The notes: generated by a model from the sequence alone, not told the origin. DNA of 64,000 nt from Methylorubrum rhodinum (GCF_014199935.1 NZ_JACHOP010000005.1:186001-250000), one strand, 5' to 3'. Positions 43,156-55,046 are shown, counted from the first letter of the stretch. Translations and numbers: made by a program.

Positions 43156-44802
43156 TCACGCCCGGCACGCCACGTCTTCGAACGTCCCGGTGTTGTCCGG
43201 GAACGCGGCGTCCGGCACCGCGAAGGTGTCGAGGCCGGCGCCGAAGCGGTCCTGCAGGTAGGTCTCGGCGCGCTTTTCCATGCCGGCATCCGCCTCGACG
43301 TTCAGCGACAGCGTCTTGCCGGAGAACCACGCCACGACCTCGCCGTCCTCGACGATCCTTTGGCCGTCCTTCAGCACCAGCTTGGCGTGGGAGAACATCG
43401 CCGTGCGGTTCCGGTCGTCGCGGTAGATCGCGATGTCGGCCTTGGCGCCCTCGCGCAGGTGGCCGCGGTCGGTCAGCCCGAGGAGTTTAGCCGGACCCGA
43501 GCGGGTCAGCTGCGCGATCTCGCTGAAAGAGTATTCGCGCTCGATCTTGGGCAGGCCGGAGCGCTCGCCGACGACCGGGGGCAGCGTCGCGATTTCCTTG
43601 GCCCGCTCCTCGGCATCCATCAGCAGGTGGATGATGCGCGGATACTCGGTGAAGACGCCGCCGTTGGGGTGGTCGGTGGTCAGGATGGTGCGCTCGGGGT
43701 TCGACGAGAGCAGCATCAGCTCCAGGCCGATCGCCCATTGCAGCGAAGAGACCGGGCCGCGCGGCCGGTAGAGGAACGGCACCACGCCGCCGCCCTCGGC
43801 GTCGCCCGCCGTGAGCACCCACTTCTTGGGCTTCGCGCCTTTCCGGCCGCCGAACTGGCGCAGGATGTCGAGCGAGATCGTCACGGTCTGGCCGAACACC
43901 ACCTGACCGACGTCGTAGGTGGCATTGGGATGGGCCTCCATCGCCGCGTTGATCCGCTCGGCGGCCGAGCGGAAGCCGCCGGTCATCGGGTTCTCGGGGT
44001 CGGCGACGCCGTAGGCGTAGAACTGCGCGTGGGCGAAGTGGATGCGCCGGCCTTCCGCGGCTTCCAGCGTCGCGACGAGCGAGTCGTCGGCGCCGGGGAG
44101 CCCCAGATTGTTGCAGTGGACGTGCAGCGGATGCGGCACGCCGATCTCTTCCACCGCGTCGAGCAGCGCCGACATGATCTTGCGGGTGGTGAGACCGTAG
44201 CAGGGAATTTCGTCGTCGAGGCTGAGCTTCAAGACGCCGTCCTTGAAGGCCGAGGCGCCGCCCGCGTTGATGCACTTGACGCCCAAGCCCCGCGAATGGG
44301 CCAGCGTCTGCTGCACGAGATCGCGCACCGCCGCCTTGCCCTCGCCGTCGCGCAGGAGCTGGAGCAGGTGGTCGTCGTTGCCGAGGACGGCCAGACCGCC
44401 GCGGTCGAGCAGCGGGATGTCGGCGAGTTCGAGATGGGTCGCGAGCGCGTTCGAGGGCGGCAGCGCCGGCTCGACCGCGGTGGTGTAGCCCATCCGGGCG
44501 TAGTTGGCGCCGATCCAGCTGCCCGAGCCGCCGGCATGCGCGAAGGGATGGCCGTTGGGCGCGGATTCGCTGACATAGAGGTCGGGCAGGAGCAGGCGGC
44601 TCATCACCACGTTGCCGCCCGCGATGTGCGAGTGAACCTCGACGCCGCCGGCCATCACGACGCAGCCGGTGGCGTCGATGGTCTCGTCGGGGGCGCGGTC
44701 CGACGGGGCGACGACGCGGCCGTCCTCGATCCAGACGTCGCCGACGCCGTCGCGTCCGGCGGTCGGATCGACCACCCGTCCGCCATGGATACGGGTCAGC
44801 AT
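43156..44802 (-). CDS. fhcA: Formyltransferase/hydrolase complex subunit A (amidohydrolase)
   Basis: A 548-residue amidohydrolase, homologue of FwdA. The metal-binding HxH is in GGVEVHSHIAGGNVVMS, followed by HPLHVHCNNLGLPG, RIHFAHAQFYAYG and the Asp/His block LTTDHPNGGVFTEYP. In the Fhc complex this subunit hydrolyses formyl-methylofuran to formate. Its ATG overlaps the fhcB stop region by seven bases, so translation is coupled. Confidence 0.96.
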   Translation of the reverse strand: MLTRIHGGRVVDPTAGRDGVGDVWIEDGRVVAPSDRAPDETIDATGCVVMAGGVEVHSHIAGGNVVMSRLLLPDLYVSESAPNGHPFAHAGGSGSWIGANYARMGYTTAVEPALPPSNALATHLELADIPLLDRGGLAVLGNDDHLLQLLRDGEGKAAVRDLVQQTLAHSRGLGVKCINAGGASAFKDGVLKLSLDDEIPCYGLTTRKIMSALLDAVEEIGVPHPLHVHCNNLGLPGADDSLVATLEAAEGRRIHFAHAQFYAYGVADPENPMTGGFRSAAERINAAMEAHPNATYDVGQVVFGQTVTISLDILRQFGGRKGAKPKKWVLTAGDAEGGGVVPFLYRPRGPVSSLQWAIGLELMLLSSNPERTILTTDHPNGGVFTEYPRIIHLLMDAEERAKEIATLPPVVGERSGLPKIEREYSFSEIAQLTRSGPAKLLGLTDRGHLREGAKADIAIYRDDRNRTAMFSHAKLVLKDGQRIVEDGEVVAWFSGKTLSLNVEADAGMEKRAETYLQDRFGAGLDTFAVPDAAFPDNTGTFEDVACRA

Positions 44803-45872
44803 GAGACACCCTTCTCGATGAGGCGGTCGCGGATGCGGGCGAGCACGTCGGCTGCGGTCTCGGCCTCGGCCGGAGCGGTCGCATCCGCGTAGGCGATGAC
44901 GCCGCGCCGCTGGTTCCACAGCGCCCCGCCGACGCTCTCGCCCGGCACGCCGACGGTGATGACGACCTCCGCGGTCTCGCCCGCGGCCTCGGTCGAGCCT
45001 TCGCCGACGATGGCGACGGTCGGCAACGTGCCGAGCCAATCCGGGCGCGGCGCGGGAAGCGCGGCGAGCCACAGCGCGGCGTCGGCCTCGCCCGCCGCGA
45101 TCTGGCGGGCGCTGTCGAAGCGCCACGGATCGTGCTCCGGCAGATGCCGGCCGAAGCCGACGCGGGGCGCCTGACCGGTGATCCAGGCGGAGAGCTGCAC
45201 CGCGGCGCGGCCCTGGAACGGGTCGGCGAGCGGCAGCGTGAAGAAGCGGGTGGTCTCGTTGAGATCGCGGATCAGGCCCTGGAGCATCTCCACGCCGAGT
45301 TCGCCAAGCTCCTCCGCGTCGTAGACGACGACGCCGTACTGGGCCGCGAACAGGCGCTTGGCCAAGTCCGAAAGGGCCTCCTCGCCCGCGAGATGCCCCT
45401 TGGCGAAGGCGCGCAGGTGTCCGAGGGAGACGGCCAAGCCGCCCGCATCCGCGCCGTAGGCGACGTGGCGGATCGCGCCGTTCTGCGGCCCGCCGAGCGA
45501 GAGCAGGGTGCGCTCGGAGCCCGAGGCCCGGCCGCGGCGGATCGGGGCGGCAGCGATCTCGCCGATCAGGTCGCCGTCCCAGGGGCGATGCCCAAGGATC
45601 AGCACCACGTCGGCGCGGCCTACGGTCTCGGCCCGGGTCGTCGTCAGGGCGCCGCCCGCGCTCAGCGCGCCGAGTTCGGCGTAGACGCTTGTGCCGGCCA
45701 CCGGATCGAGCGAGGCGCCGAGCGTCTCCGCGAGCCGATAGGCCGCGCGCAGGCCCGCCACATCCGCGTTCAGGCCGGCGAGCACCGGCACGCGTGCCGC
45801 GGCGAGCAGCTCGGCGGCGGCCGCCACCGCCGCGTCCACATCCGCCGCGCCCCCCTTCACCCAGGCTGCCAT
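44796..45872 (-). CDS. fhcB: Formyltransferase/hydrolase complex subunit B
   Basis: A 358-residue protein, homologue of the catalytic molybdenum/tungsten subunit of formylmethanofuran dehydrogenase, but shorter and lacking iron-sulfur and molybdopterin features such as clustered cysteines. It reads ELLAAARVPVLAGLNADVAG, then VAGTSVYAELGALSAGG and a domain with VVYDAEELGELGVEML. This fits the bacterial version, in which it no longer does redox chemistry. It is the first gene of fhcBADC; GTGAGGAA lies upstream of the ATG. Confidence 0.93.
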   Translation of the reverse strand: MAAWVKGGAADVDAAVAAAAELLAAARVPVLAGLNADVAGLRAAYRLAETLGASLDPVAGTSVYAELGALSAGGALTTTRAETVGRADVVLILGHRPWDGDLIGEIAAAPIRRGRASGSERTLLSLGGPQNGAIRHVAYGADAGGLAVSLGHLRAFAKGHLAGEEALSDLAKRLFAAQYGVVVYDAEELGELGVEMLQGLIRDLNETTRFFTLPLADPFQGRAAVQLSAWITGQAPRVGFGRHLPEHDPWRFDSARQIAAGEADAALWLAALPAPRPDWLGTLPTVAIVGEGSTEAAGETAEVVITVGVPGESVGGALWNQRRGVIAYADATAPAEAETAADVLARIRDRLIEKGVSC

Positions 45873-46457
45873 GATTCCTCACCGTCGCTTCTTCGGGCAC
45901 CCCCGCACTTGAGGGCGGGGCGAAAGACGGCCGTGTCCGAGAGACGCCGGAGAGGGCGCCCTTGGTGGAGCCTCGATGTCCCGCGCCGTCGAGGGCGGCG
46001 GGCAGACGCTCGGACCGGCTCCGCGAGGGAGCGTGGTGGTTTTGCATTCCTGTCACCGCGCCCGCAAGTCCCCCCTTGCCAATCCCGCCACGGTTTTCCG
46101 AATGGGAATTCCCGCCCATCGGGCGGGGGGATGGGAAAACGGCGGAGACGGCGCGGACGTCGGCAGGGGCCGATCCTACTCCGCCGGCATTCCGGGGCTC
46201 GCCAGAGGCGAGAACCGAAATCCACGACTGGCCTCCACGATGCCGCTTCAGCCGGGCATCCCGCATCACGGGTGGATTGCACGCCTCCGGCGCGCCCCTT
46301 CGGGTCCGGGTTCCGCTCCGCGGTCCCGGAATGACGGGGGTGGATGACAGTGCGGTGGCGTAGGCGCCTTCGTGGTTGTCGCGGGCGCCGCCGCATGGGA
46401 CAAGCCGCGCGCCGGGACCGAACCGGTCCCGGCAGCATGACAAAGAGGGAAGCGACG
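45873..46457. other. Divergent promoter region between fhcB and mptG with a family D repeat
   Basis: About 585 bases between two divergent C1 operons. Positions 46188-46338 hold a family D palindromic repeat (GGCATTCCGGGGC to CCCGGAATGACGG). The rest holds no supported gene; it should contain the promoters of fhcBADC and possibly mptG, which I cannot place with confidence. Confidence 0.6.
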
Positions 46458-47453
46458 GTGGCCGAGGTCCCGCAACGCACGGGTGAGACCGCGACCGGAC
46501 CGGTGGCAGGATCTTCCGCGGGTGTCCGCGTCCGCGCCCCGGCGCGCCTGCATTTCGGCTTCCTCGATCTCAACGGCAGCCTCGGGCGCCGCTTCGGCAG
46601 CATCGGCCTCGCCCTCGACGCGCCCGCGGTGCAGCTCGTGGCCCGCCCCGCCAAGCGCGTCGCCGCCACCGGCCCGGAGGCCGAGCGGGTGCGGGCGAAC
46701 CTGCTCGCGGCCGCCGCCTATCTCGACGTACCCGACACCGTGGCGGTCGAGGTCGAGGAGGCGATCCCGCCCCATGCCGGCTTCGGCTCGGGCACGCAGC
46801 TGGCGCTGGCGGTGGCCGCCGCGCTCGCCCGTCTCAACGGACGCCCCTTCGCCCCGGCCGACTTCGCCGACGTCTTGGACCGCGGCAACCGTTCCGGCGT
46901 CGGGCTCGCCGCCTTCACCGAGGGCGGGCTGATCGTCGATGGCGGGCGCGACGAGTCCGGCGCGCCGCCCCCGGTCATTTCCCGGCTGCCCTATCCGGTG
47001 GACTGGCGGGTCGTGCTGATCCTCGACGAGGGCATGACCGGCGTGCACGGCTCGCGCGAGACCGAAGCGTTTCGCGATCTGCCGCCCTTCGATCCCGGCG
47101 AGGCCGCCGAGATCTGCCGCATCGTGCTGATGCAGATCCTGCCCGCCGCCGCCACCGCCGAGCCCGACGGCTTCGGCGCCGGCATCACCGCGATCCAGAC
47201 GCGCATCGGCGACCATTTCGCCCCGCACCAGGGCGGGCGCTACGCCAGCCCCGCGGTGGCCGAGGCGCTGGCCGCGATCGCACAGAGCGGCGTGCCGGGC
47301 TACGGCCAGAGTTCCTGGGGGCCGACCGGCTTCGCGCTGATGCCCTCGCAAGCCGACGCCGAGCGGCTGGTCGCCTCGCTCGCGCGGCCGGGGCGCCTGC
47401 GCTTCGTCATTGCGCGGGGGCGCAACGACGGCGCCGCGATCACCGATCTTTAG
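46458..47453 (+). CDS. mptG: Beta-ribofuranosylaminobenzene 5'-phosphate synthase
   Basis: About 331 residues, GHMP-kinase-like fold. It starts VRVRAPARLHFGFLDLNGS, has the family glycine-rich block IPPHAGFGSGTQLALAVAAALA, RSGVGLAAFTEGGLIVDGG and GYGQSSWGPTGFAL. The enzyme condenses p-hydroxybenzoate or p-aminobenzoate with PRPP, the first committed step of H4MPT side-chain synthesis. GTG 46458 is preferred because GAGGGAAG precedes it; an ATG 21 bases upstream is the alternative. mtdB follows. Confidence 0.92.
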   Translation: MAEVPQRTGETATGPVAGSSAGVRVRAPARLHFGFLDLNGSLGRRFGSIGLALDAPAVQLVARPAKRVAATGPEAERVRANLLAAAAYLDVPDTVAVEVEEAIPPHAGFGSGTQLALAVAAALARLNGRPFAPADFADVLDRGNRSGVGLAAFTEGGLIVDGGRDESGAPPPVISRLPYPVDWRVVLILDEGMTGVHGSRETEAFRDLPPFDPGEAAEICRIVLMQILPAAATAEPDGFGAGITAIQTRIGDHFAPHQGGRYASPAVAEALAAIAQSGVPGYGQSSWGPTGFALMPSQADAERLVASLARPGRLRFVIARGRNDGAAITDL

Positions 47454-47564
47454 ATTTTTTTCGTCAGGACGCTCGCGAGCGAACCTGCGCTTGACGGGTG
47501 CGGGTGCGATACGCTTTGCACCTGAAGCGGCCTTTTGAGACCGCGATCACGGGAGAGGACACTG

Positions 47565-48454
47565 ATGGCCCGCTCGATCCTGCACATGCTGACGCCGCTC
47601 AAGCATATGAGCCCGTTCGACGTGAACATGGCGATCGATGCCGGCTTCGAGACCCTGATCCCCTACACGGGCGTCACCCTGCCCGACGTGGTCTCGCTGA
47701 CCCAGGACTCGATCTTCTCCCGCGCGCCGCAAGACGGCATCCGCACCGGCATCTTCATCGGCGGCAAGAACGCCGAGGACGCCCTCGACATGATGGACCG
47801 GGCCAAGAAGGCGTTCGTGCCGCCCTTCATCAACCACGTCTTCGCCGATCCGGCGGGCTCCTTCACCACGGGGGCCGCGATGGTCGCCGAGGTGAACCGG
47901 GCGCTGAAGGCGAAGTTTTCGACCGATCTCAAGGGCAAGCGCATCGTCATCTTCGGCGGCGCGGGCGTCGTCGCCTACGTGGCGGCGGTGATCGGCGCGC
48001 TGGAGGGCGCGCAGACCGTGCTCGTCGGCCATGACGGCGAGGAGCGTGTCTCGAAGATCGCCTTCACCATGAAGTGGCGCTTCGGCATCGAGGTCGGCGC
48101 CGTCGACGGCACCCTGCCCGAGGCGCGCCGCGCGGCGATCACCGACGCCGACGTAATCCTCTCCGCCGGCCCTGCCGGCATCCCGATCCTGACGGCCGAA
48201 GACCTCGAATCCGCGCCGAAACTCTTGGTTGCCTCCGACGTCAACGCCGTGCCGCCCGCCGGCATCGCCGGCATCGACGTGAACGCCAAGGACGTGCCGC
48301 TGCCGGTCGGCAAGGGCGTCGGCATCGGCGCGCTCGCCGTCGGCAACGTCAAGTACCAGACCCAGTGCCGGCTCTTTCGCAAGATGCTGGAGGCTGACGA
48401 ACCGCTCTGCCTCGACTTCCGCGACGCCTACACGCTCGCCGTCGAGATCGCCGG

Positions 48455-48458
<4 letters not shown>
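47565..48458 (+). CDS. mtdB: NAD(P)-dependent methylene-tetrahydromethanopterin dehydrogenase
   Basis: A 297-residue protein opening MARSILHMLTPLKHMSPFDV, with FIGGKNAEDALDMMDRAKKA, the Rossmann loop IVIFGGAGVVAYVAAVIGA, and GKGVGIGALAVGNVKYQTQC near the end. These match MtdB of M. extorquens. It oxidises methylene-H4MPT to methenyl-H4MPT in the main formaldehyde oxidation route. GGGAGAGGA precedes the ATG. orfY follows without a gap. Confidence 0.96.
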
Positions 48459-50753
<2,295 letters not shown>

Positions 50754-50769
50754 CAAGCGCGCCGTCATC

Positions 50770-50995
50770 AACCCTCCCCCCAACGGATATCGGGCTTGCC
50801 CGATATCCGCATGCTAAGTCCTCAAGTCGGGCAGGCCCGATTTGAGGTGGGGGAGGGTGCCTGCGGAGCAGGCGGGAGAGGGGAGCGACGGTTCCGGAGA
50901 GTTCGCGGTCGAACGCGGCCAAGCGGCACCGTCGCTCCCCTCTCCCGACCCTCGCTGACGCGAGGGCCACCCTCTCCCGCGGAGGGGAGAGGGAG
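50770..50995. repeat. Palindromic repeat, family C, copy 1
   Basis: A compound element between mch and orf5. Two short hairpins (ATATCGGGCTTGCCCGATAT and a CAAGTCGGGCAGGCCCGATTTG type) precede GGGGGAGGGTGCCTGCGGAG, AGGGGAGCGACGG, and their complements CCGTCGCTCCCCT and CCACCCTCTCCCGCGGAGG. Copies are at 58069-58289 and, inside the mfnE homologue, at 61760-61918. Confidence 0.85.
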
Positions 50996-51012
50996 AAAAA
51001 ACGGAAAAAAGA

Positions 51013-51927
51013 ATGCGCATCGGGCTCGCGGCCGACAACGGCAATTGGCACAAGGCGCGCCTGCGCGCGGCGCTGCAATCCTTCGGCGTCGAGCCGGTCC
51101 TGTTCTCCCTCGCCGACGTGGCGGTCGTCACCGGCGGCGGCGAGCCCCTGCGCGTGCCGGGCTTCGAAGACGGCCTGCCCGACGGCGTCCTCTTGCGCAC
51201 CATCGCGGGCGGCACGTTCGAGGCCACCACGATGCGGTTGGGCGTGCTGCACGCGCTCGTCGCCTCCGGCGTCACCGTCTGGAACGGCCCCGTCGCCATC
51301 GAGCGCTCGGTGGACAAGGCCGCGACCTCGTTGCTGATCGCCCGCGCCGGCCTGCCGACGCCGGACACCTTCGTGGTCTCGAAGCGCGAGGCCGCGGCCG
51401 AGATCGTCGCCCGCGAGGCGCGGCCGGGCACGCCCATCGTCCTCAAGCCCCTGTTCGGCTCGCAGGGCGAGGGGCTGATGCTGATCGAGCACCCCGACGC
51501 GCTGCCGACGCCGGAGGCGGTGAGCGGCGTCTATTATCTCCAGCGCTACATCCCCCGCGCCGACGGGCTGTGGCGCGACTACCGCGTCTTCGTCTGCGAG
51601 GGCCGGGCCATCGCCGGCATGATCCGCGAGGGCGACGGCTGGATCACCAACGTCCACCGCGGCGGTCGGCCCCACGCCTGGGACGTGCCGGCCCGCGCCG
51701 CCGAACTCGCCGAGGCCGCGGCAGCGGCTGTCGGCGTCGATTACACCGGCATCGACCTCGTCGAGGACGGGGAGGGCGGCTTCCTCGTGCTGGAAGTCAA
51801 CTCCATGCCGGCCTGGTCCGGCCTGCAGCAGGTGACCGAGACCGACATCGCCGCCGCGGTCGCCCTCGGCTTCCTCAACGCGGTGCGCGCCGCCCGCCCG
51901 CCGCGGCTGGTCTCGGCGCTCGGATGA
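51013..51927 (+). CDS. orf5: Orf5, RimK-type ATP-grasp ligase of cofactor synthesis
   Basis: A 304-residue RimK-like ATP-grasp protein. Blocks include VTVWNGPVAIERSVDKAATS, ARAGLPTPDTFVV, IVLKPLFGSQGEGLMLIEHP, WRDYRVFVCEGRAIAGMIR, YTGIDLVEDGEGGFLVLEVN and SMPAWSGLQ. Such enzymes add glutamate to a carboxylate, as in the polyglutamyl tails of H4MPT or methylofuran. It is required for dephospho-H4MPT-linked metabolism in M. extorquens, from what I recall of mutant studies. It ends with an ATGA overlap with orf7. Confidence 0.88.
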   Translation: MRIGLAADNGNWHKARLRAALQSFGVEPVLFSLADVAVVTGGGEPLRVPGFEDGLPDGVLLRTIAGGTFEATTMRLGVLHALVASGVTVWNGPVAIERSVDKAATSLLIARAGLPTPDTFVVSKREAAAEIVAREARPGTPIVLKPLFGSQGEGLMLIEHPDALPTPEAVSGVYYLQRYIPRADGLWRDYRVFVCEGRAIAGMIREGDGWITNVHRGGRPHAWDVPARAAELAEAAAAAVGVDYTGIDLVEDGEGGFLVLEVNSMPAWSGLQQVTETDIAAAVALGFLNAVRAARPPRLVSALG

Positions 51928-52775
51928 GCGCGCGGCTGCCCTCCGCCACGGTGGCCGACTTCTACCGCGCCGCGTGTCTGGCCGAACTCGACGCGCTGAA
52001 ACCCGGCAACGTCCACGCCTACGCCCCCGGCCACCGCATGGTGACGGCCGACTTCGTGGCCAGCGCCGAGGTCTCGGCCCCCCCGCTCGCCGCATCCGGC
52101 GCGCGGGTCGGCGCGCGGGTGCTGGGCGGCGTCGAGGCGACGTTCGCGGCGGTCGGCCAGAACACCAATCTCGGCATCCTGCTTCTCTGCGCGCCGCTCG
52201 CCCGCGCCGCGGAGGCCGACGGGCCGCTGTTCGAGGGCTTGTCGGCGGTGCTCGGCGGGCTCGACGCGTCGGACGCCGCCGATGTCTTCGCCGCGATCCG
52301 CCTCGCCAGTCCCGGCGGCCTGGGCAAGGCCCCCCGTCACGACGTGACCGATGCGGACACCGTCCCGCCGCTCCTGGATGCGATGGCGGAGGCCGCCCAC
52401 CGCGACCGCATCGCCCGCGCCTACACCGACGGGTTTCGCGATCTTTCCGGGATCGGCCTGCCCGCCCTCGCGCAGGCCCGTGCAAAGGGCCTCGCCGCAC
52501 CCTGGACCACGACCGCGGTTCATCTCGCCTACCTGACCGCGGTGCCGGACAGCCACATCGCCCGCAAGCACGGCCCCGAGCGCGCCGAGGCCGTGCGGAT
52601 GCAAGCCGCCGCGCGGCTCGCCGGGCTCGACCTCGCCCAAGAGCCGCTGGCGGCGCTCCTCGACTACGACCGATTTCTGAAACGTGAAGGCTTGAATCCC
52701 GGCACGAGCGCCGACTTCACGGTCGCGACCCTGTTCGCCGACGCCCTGCTGGCGGCCCGCGGCGAAAGGATGTGA
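51924..52775 (+). CDS. orf7: Orf7, triphosphoribosyl-dephospho-CoA synthase-like protein
   Basis: A 283-residue CitG/MdcB-family protein. It begins [20 protein letters not shown], then [49 protein letters not shown] and a C-terminal [20 protein letters not shown]. The CitG family attaches a phosphoribosyl group to dephospho-CoA; in methylotrophs this homologue is tied to H4MPT/methylofuran synthesis with an unresolved reaction. It is translationally coupled to orf5. Confidence 0.88.
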   Translation: MSARLPSATVADFYRAACLAELDALKPGNVHAYAPGHRMVTADFVASAEVSAPPLAASGARVGARVLGGVEATFAAVGQNTNLGILLLCAPLARAAEADGPLFEGLSAVLGGLDASDAADVFAAIRLASPGGLGKAPRHDVTDADTVPPLLDAMAEAAHRDRIARAYTDGFRDLSGIGLPALAQARAKGLAAPWTTTAVHLAYLTAVPDSHIARKHGPERAEAVRMQAAARLAGLDLAQEPLAALLDYDRFLKREGLNPGTSADFTVATLFADALLAARGERM

Positions 52776-52860
52776 GCCCTCGCCCGCGAGGGAACGAAAA
52801 GTCTTCCCGTCAAGGCCCCGATCGGTCCAAAAAATCGCCGATTTCAGGCGCTTGCGCGGG

Positions 52861-52889
52861 TTGTTCGGGGCAAAAGCCCGCTGTAGGGT
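52861..52889 (+). promoter_or_regulatory. Candidate fae promoter
   Basis: TTGTTC at 52861-52866 and TAGGGT at 52884-52889 with a 17-base spacer give an acceptable sigma-70-like pair. Transcription would begin near 52896, giving a leader of about 115 bases. This is a weak sequence-based guess. Confidence 0.35.
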
Positions 52890-52954
52890 CCGCCGCGCTG
52901 TCCGGGCTAACCGGCTCGGCCCCCTGCCGGGCGCCGCGAACAAGGATGGCCTCG

Positions 52955-52986
52955 GGCCCCGCCTTCTCTCAGGGCGGGCCTTTTTT
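52955..52986 (+). terminator. Terminator-like hairpin in the leader immediately upstream of fae
   Basis: GGCCCCGCC and GGCGGGCC pair across a TTCTCTCAG loop with one bulge, followed by TTTTTT. Only 24 bases separate the T-run from the fae start codon. It can end the orf5-orf7 transcript, or act as an attenuator of fae. Confidence 0.8.
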
Positions 52987-53010
52987 CAGGAATGCAGGGA
53001 GAGACCCCCA

Positions 53011-53523
53011 ATGGCAAAAATCACCAAGGTTCAGGTTGGCGAAGCCCTCGTCGGCGACGGCAACGAGGTCGCCCACATCGACCTGATCATCGGACCGCGC
53101 GGCTCGCCGGCCGAGACCGCCTTCTGCAACGGCCTGGTCAACAACAAGCACGGCTTCACCAGCCTGCTCGCCGTGATCGCGCCGAACCTGCCGTGCAAGC
53201 CGAACACGCTGATGTTCAACAAGGTCACCATCAACGACGCCCGTCAGGCCGTCCAGATGTTCGGCCCCGCCCAGCACGGCGTCGCCATGGCGGTGCAGGA
53301 TGCGGTTGCCGAGGGCATCATCCCGGCGGACGAGGCCGATGACCTGTACGTGCTGGTCGGCGTGTTCATCCACTGGGAGGCGGCCGACGACGCCAAGATC
53401 CAGAAGTACAACTACGAGGCCACCAAGCTCTCGATCCAGCGCGCCGTGAACGGCGAGCCGAAGGCTTCGGCCGTGACCGAGCAGCGCAAGTCGGCGACCC
53501 ACCCCTTCGCCGCCAACGCTTAG
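53011..53523 (+). CDS. fae: Formaldehyde-activating enzyme
   Basis: A 170-residue protein that accelerates condensation of formaldehyde with dephospho-H4MPT, the entry step of the pathway and one of the most abundant proteins of methylotrophic M. extorquens. It starts [20 protein letters not shown], has the conserved His in [14 protein letters not shown], and [38 protein letters not shown] and [12 protein letters not shown]. Codon choice is strongly biased, as expected for high expression. GGGAGAGACC precedes the ATG, and a strong terminator follows at 53617. Confidence 0.97.
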   Translation: MAKITKVQVGEALVGDGNEVAHIDLIIGPRGSPAETAFCNGLVNNKHGFTSLLAVIAPNLPCKPNTLMFNKVTINDARQAVQMFGPAQHGVAMAVQDAVAEGIIPADEADDLYVLVGVFIHWEAADDAKIQKYNYEATKLSIQRAVNGEPKASAVTEQRKSATHPFAANA

Positions 53524-53616
53524 ATCGGACACAGTCCTGGGCAGAGCGAGCCTCCGCCCGCACCGCGGGGCCTGCTCCAGCGACTGGCTTCGATCTTCCT
53601 CGGACGTTGATGGATC

Positions 53617-53645
53617 GGGACGGCTTCGGCCGTCCCTTTCTTTTT
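53617..53645 (+). terminator. Rho-independent terminator of fae
   Basis: GGGACGGC and GCCGTCCC close a TTCG tetraloop, followed by TTTCTTTTT. It lies about 95 bases after the fae stop. Confidence 0.93.
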
Positions 53646-53951
53646 GGGCGATGCTGTCGTCCGGGCGTGCGACAACTGGAAGTGGGCGACCTCCTGGAAA
53701 ATCGCCTCAAAGCCGGCGGCGGGCTTCGAACGCGAGATGACGCTCCGGAGCAGGACGGAACCTTGGCCCGCATCCGGGACCTCGCAGGCCTCGGCCTTCT
53801 TCTTGCCTCGGTCTCGCTCGCGACGACTGGCCTTCGTGCTCGTCGACATGGGCCTGAACTCAGAGGGGCCGATAAGATCCGATAGGGACCCATCAAGCGA
53901 CTATGGAGCGCCGACTCGAGCATCCTGTCGGATGGAGGAGGATGTCCAGCG
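53646..53951. other. Intergenic stretch between fae and the LuxR gene
   Basis: About 300 bases of lower GC content. A minus-strand frame here (53520-53849) is basic and Ser-rich with no recognised domain and overlaps the fae terminator, so I do not call it. The region should hold the promoter of the LuxR-type gene. Confidence 0.4.
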
Positions 53952-55046
53952 ATGACGGACGCGCTCGTCGACCGGATCTATGAGGCGAGCCTCGTCCCGG
54001 AGCACTGGCCCTGCCTGCTCGAAGACCTTGCCTGCCTGTCCGGCTCGGTTGGCGGCGTGATGTTCGCGACAGACACCGGGACCCTCACCCGTTGGACGGC
54101 CGCCGCCACGACCAGACAGATGGTCGTGGCCTACACGGAGAACTCGGATGTCCCGCCGAATGACCGGCCCCGCTTCCTCCGCCGGCGAAACTATCTGGGT
54201 TTCTTGCGTGAGATAGATTTCCTGCCGCCCGGCCATCTCGACCACGACCCCATCCAACTCTGGTTGAGGACATGGGGACTCGGCTGGCAGTGCGGGACGA
54301 TGATCCCGATGCCGTCCGGCGAACTGGTCATCATGTCCTTCGACCGCCCCTACGAGCGCGGGCCGCATGCGGCCTCGCTGATGCCGCGGCTCGACGCCTT
54401 GCGTCCCCATCTCGCCCGTGCCGCCATGATCGCCGCCCGACTCGGGCTGGAGCGTGCGCGGACGGCCGTCGCAACGCTCGAAGCCCTTGGATTGCCGGCG
54501 GCCGTGCTCGATGGCGCGGGTCGCGCGCTCGCGGTCAATGGACTGGTGGCGGGCACGCCGGAGATGCTGACCGGTGCGTATGGCCGCTTGCGCCTGAACC
54601 ATCCGCCCGCCGATGCCCTTCTGCGGGAGGCGCTCGGCGCCGGCTGGATCGGCGGTGCGGTCCGCTCGGTGGCGCTGCCGAGTTCCGGGACACGCAGCGC
54701 AAGCATCGTCCATGTGCTGCCCTTGTGCCGGGAGGCGCAGGACGTCCTCGGCGGCGCAACGCTCGTCGTCCTGACCCACCTCAAGGCGGACGCCAATATT
54801 CCCGACGCGGCGCTTCTGCCGGGACTGTTCGATCTCACGCCGCGCGAGGCGGACATCGTGGTGGGGCTCGCGGCCGGCCACTCCCTGCACGATTCCGCGG
54901 CGGCAGCGGGGCTGACGGTCGCGACGGCGCGCTCTTATCTGGAGAGCATCTTCCGCAAGACCGGGACTCATCGCCAGGGCCAGCTCGTCGCCCTCGTCAA
55001 GGGCCGATCCGGGATCCAAGGCGAAGCCCGGCCCGATCCGGCCTGA
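53952..55046 (+). CDS. LuxR-family transcriptional regulator
   Basis: A 364-residue protein. The C-terminal HTH reads LFDLTPREADIVVGLAAGHS, AAAAGLTVATARSYLESIF, RKTGTHRQGQLVALV, the LuxR/GerE pattern. The long N-terminal part (residues 1-290) resembles the PAS/GAF-like sensor of alphaproteobacterial 'helix-turn-helix transcriptional regulator' proteins and has no known ligand. GGAGGATG precedes the ATG. It lies within the C1 island between fae and the HisA-like gene, so control of the island is a possibility. Confidence 0.85.
   Translation: MTDALVDRIYEASLVPEHWPCLLEDLACLSGSVGGVMFATDTGTLTRWTAAATTRQMVVAYTENSDVPPNDRPRFLRRRNYLGFLREIDFLPPGHLDHDPIQLWLRTWGLGWQCGTMIPMPSGELVIMSFDRPYERGPHAASLMPRLDALRPHLARAAMIAARLGLERARTAVATLEALGLPAAVLDGAGRALAVNGLVAGTPEMLTGAYGRLRLNHPPADALLREALGAGWIGGAVRSVALPSSGTRSASIVHVLPLCREAQDVLGGATLVVLTHLKADANIPDAALLPGLFDLTPREADIVVGLAAGHSLHDSAAAAGLTVATARSYLESIFRKTGTHRQGQLVALVKGRSGIQGEARPDPA

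Noticed and set aside
42601..44892. 763-codon plus-strand frame opposite fhcD and fhcA
   Set aside because: Antisense shadow; the minus strand encodes complete FhcD and FhcA.
50770..50995. Possible CRISPR or riboswitch between mch and orf5
   Set aside because: Only paired inverted arms of a dispersed repeat family; no regularly spaced direct repeats and no ligand-binding signature.
53520..53849. 109-codon minus-strand frame after fae
   Set aside because: It overlaps the fae stop and terminator, is Ser/Arg/Lys-rich and has no homology I recognise.
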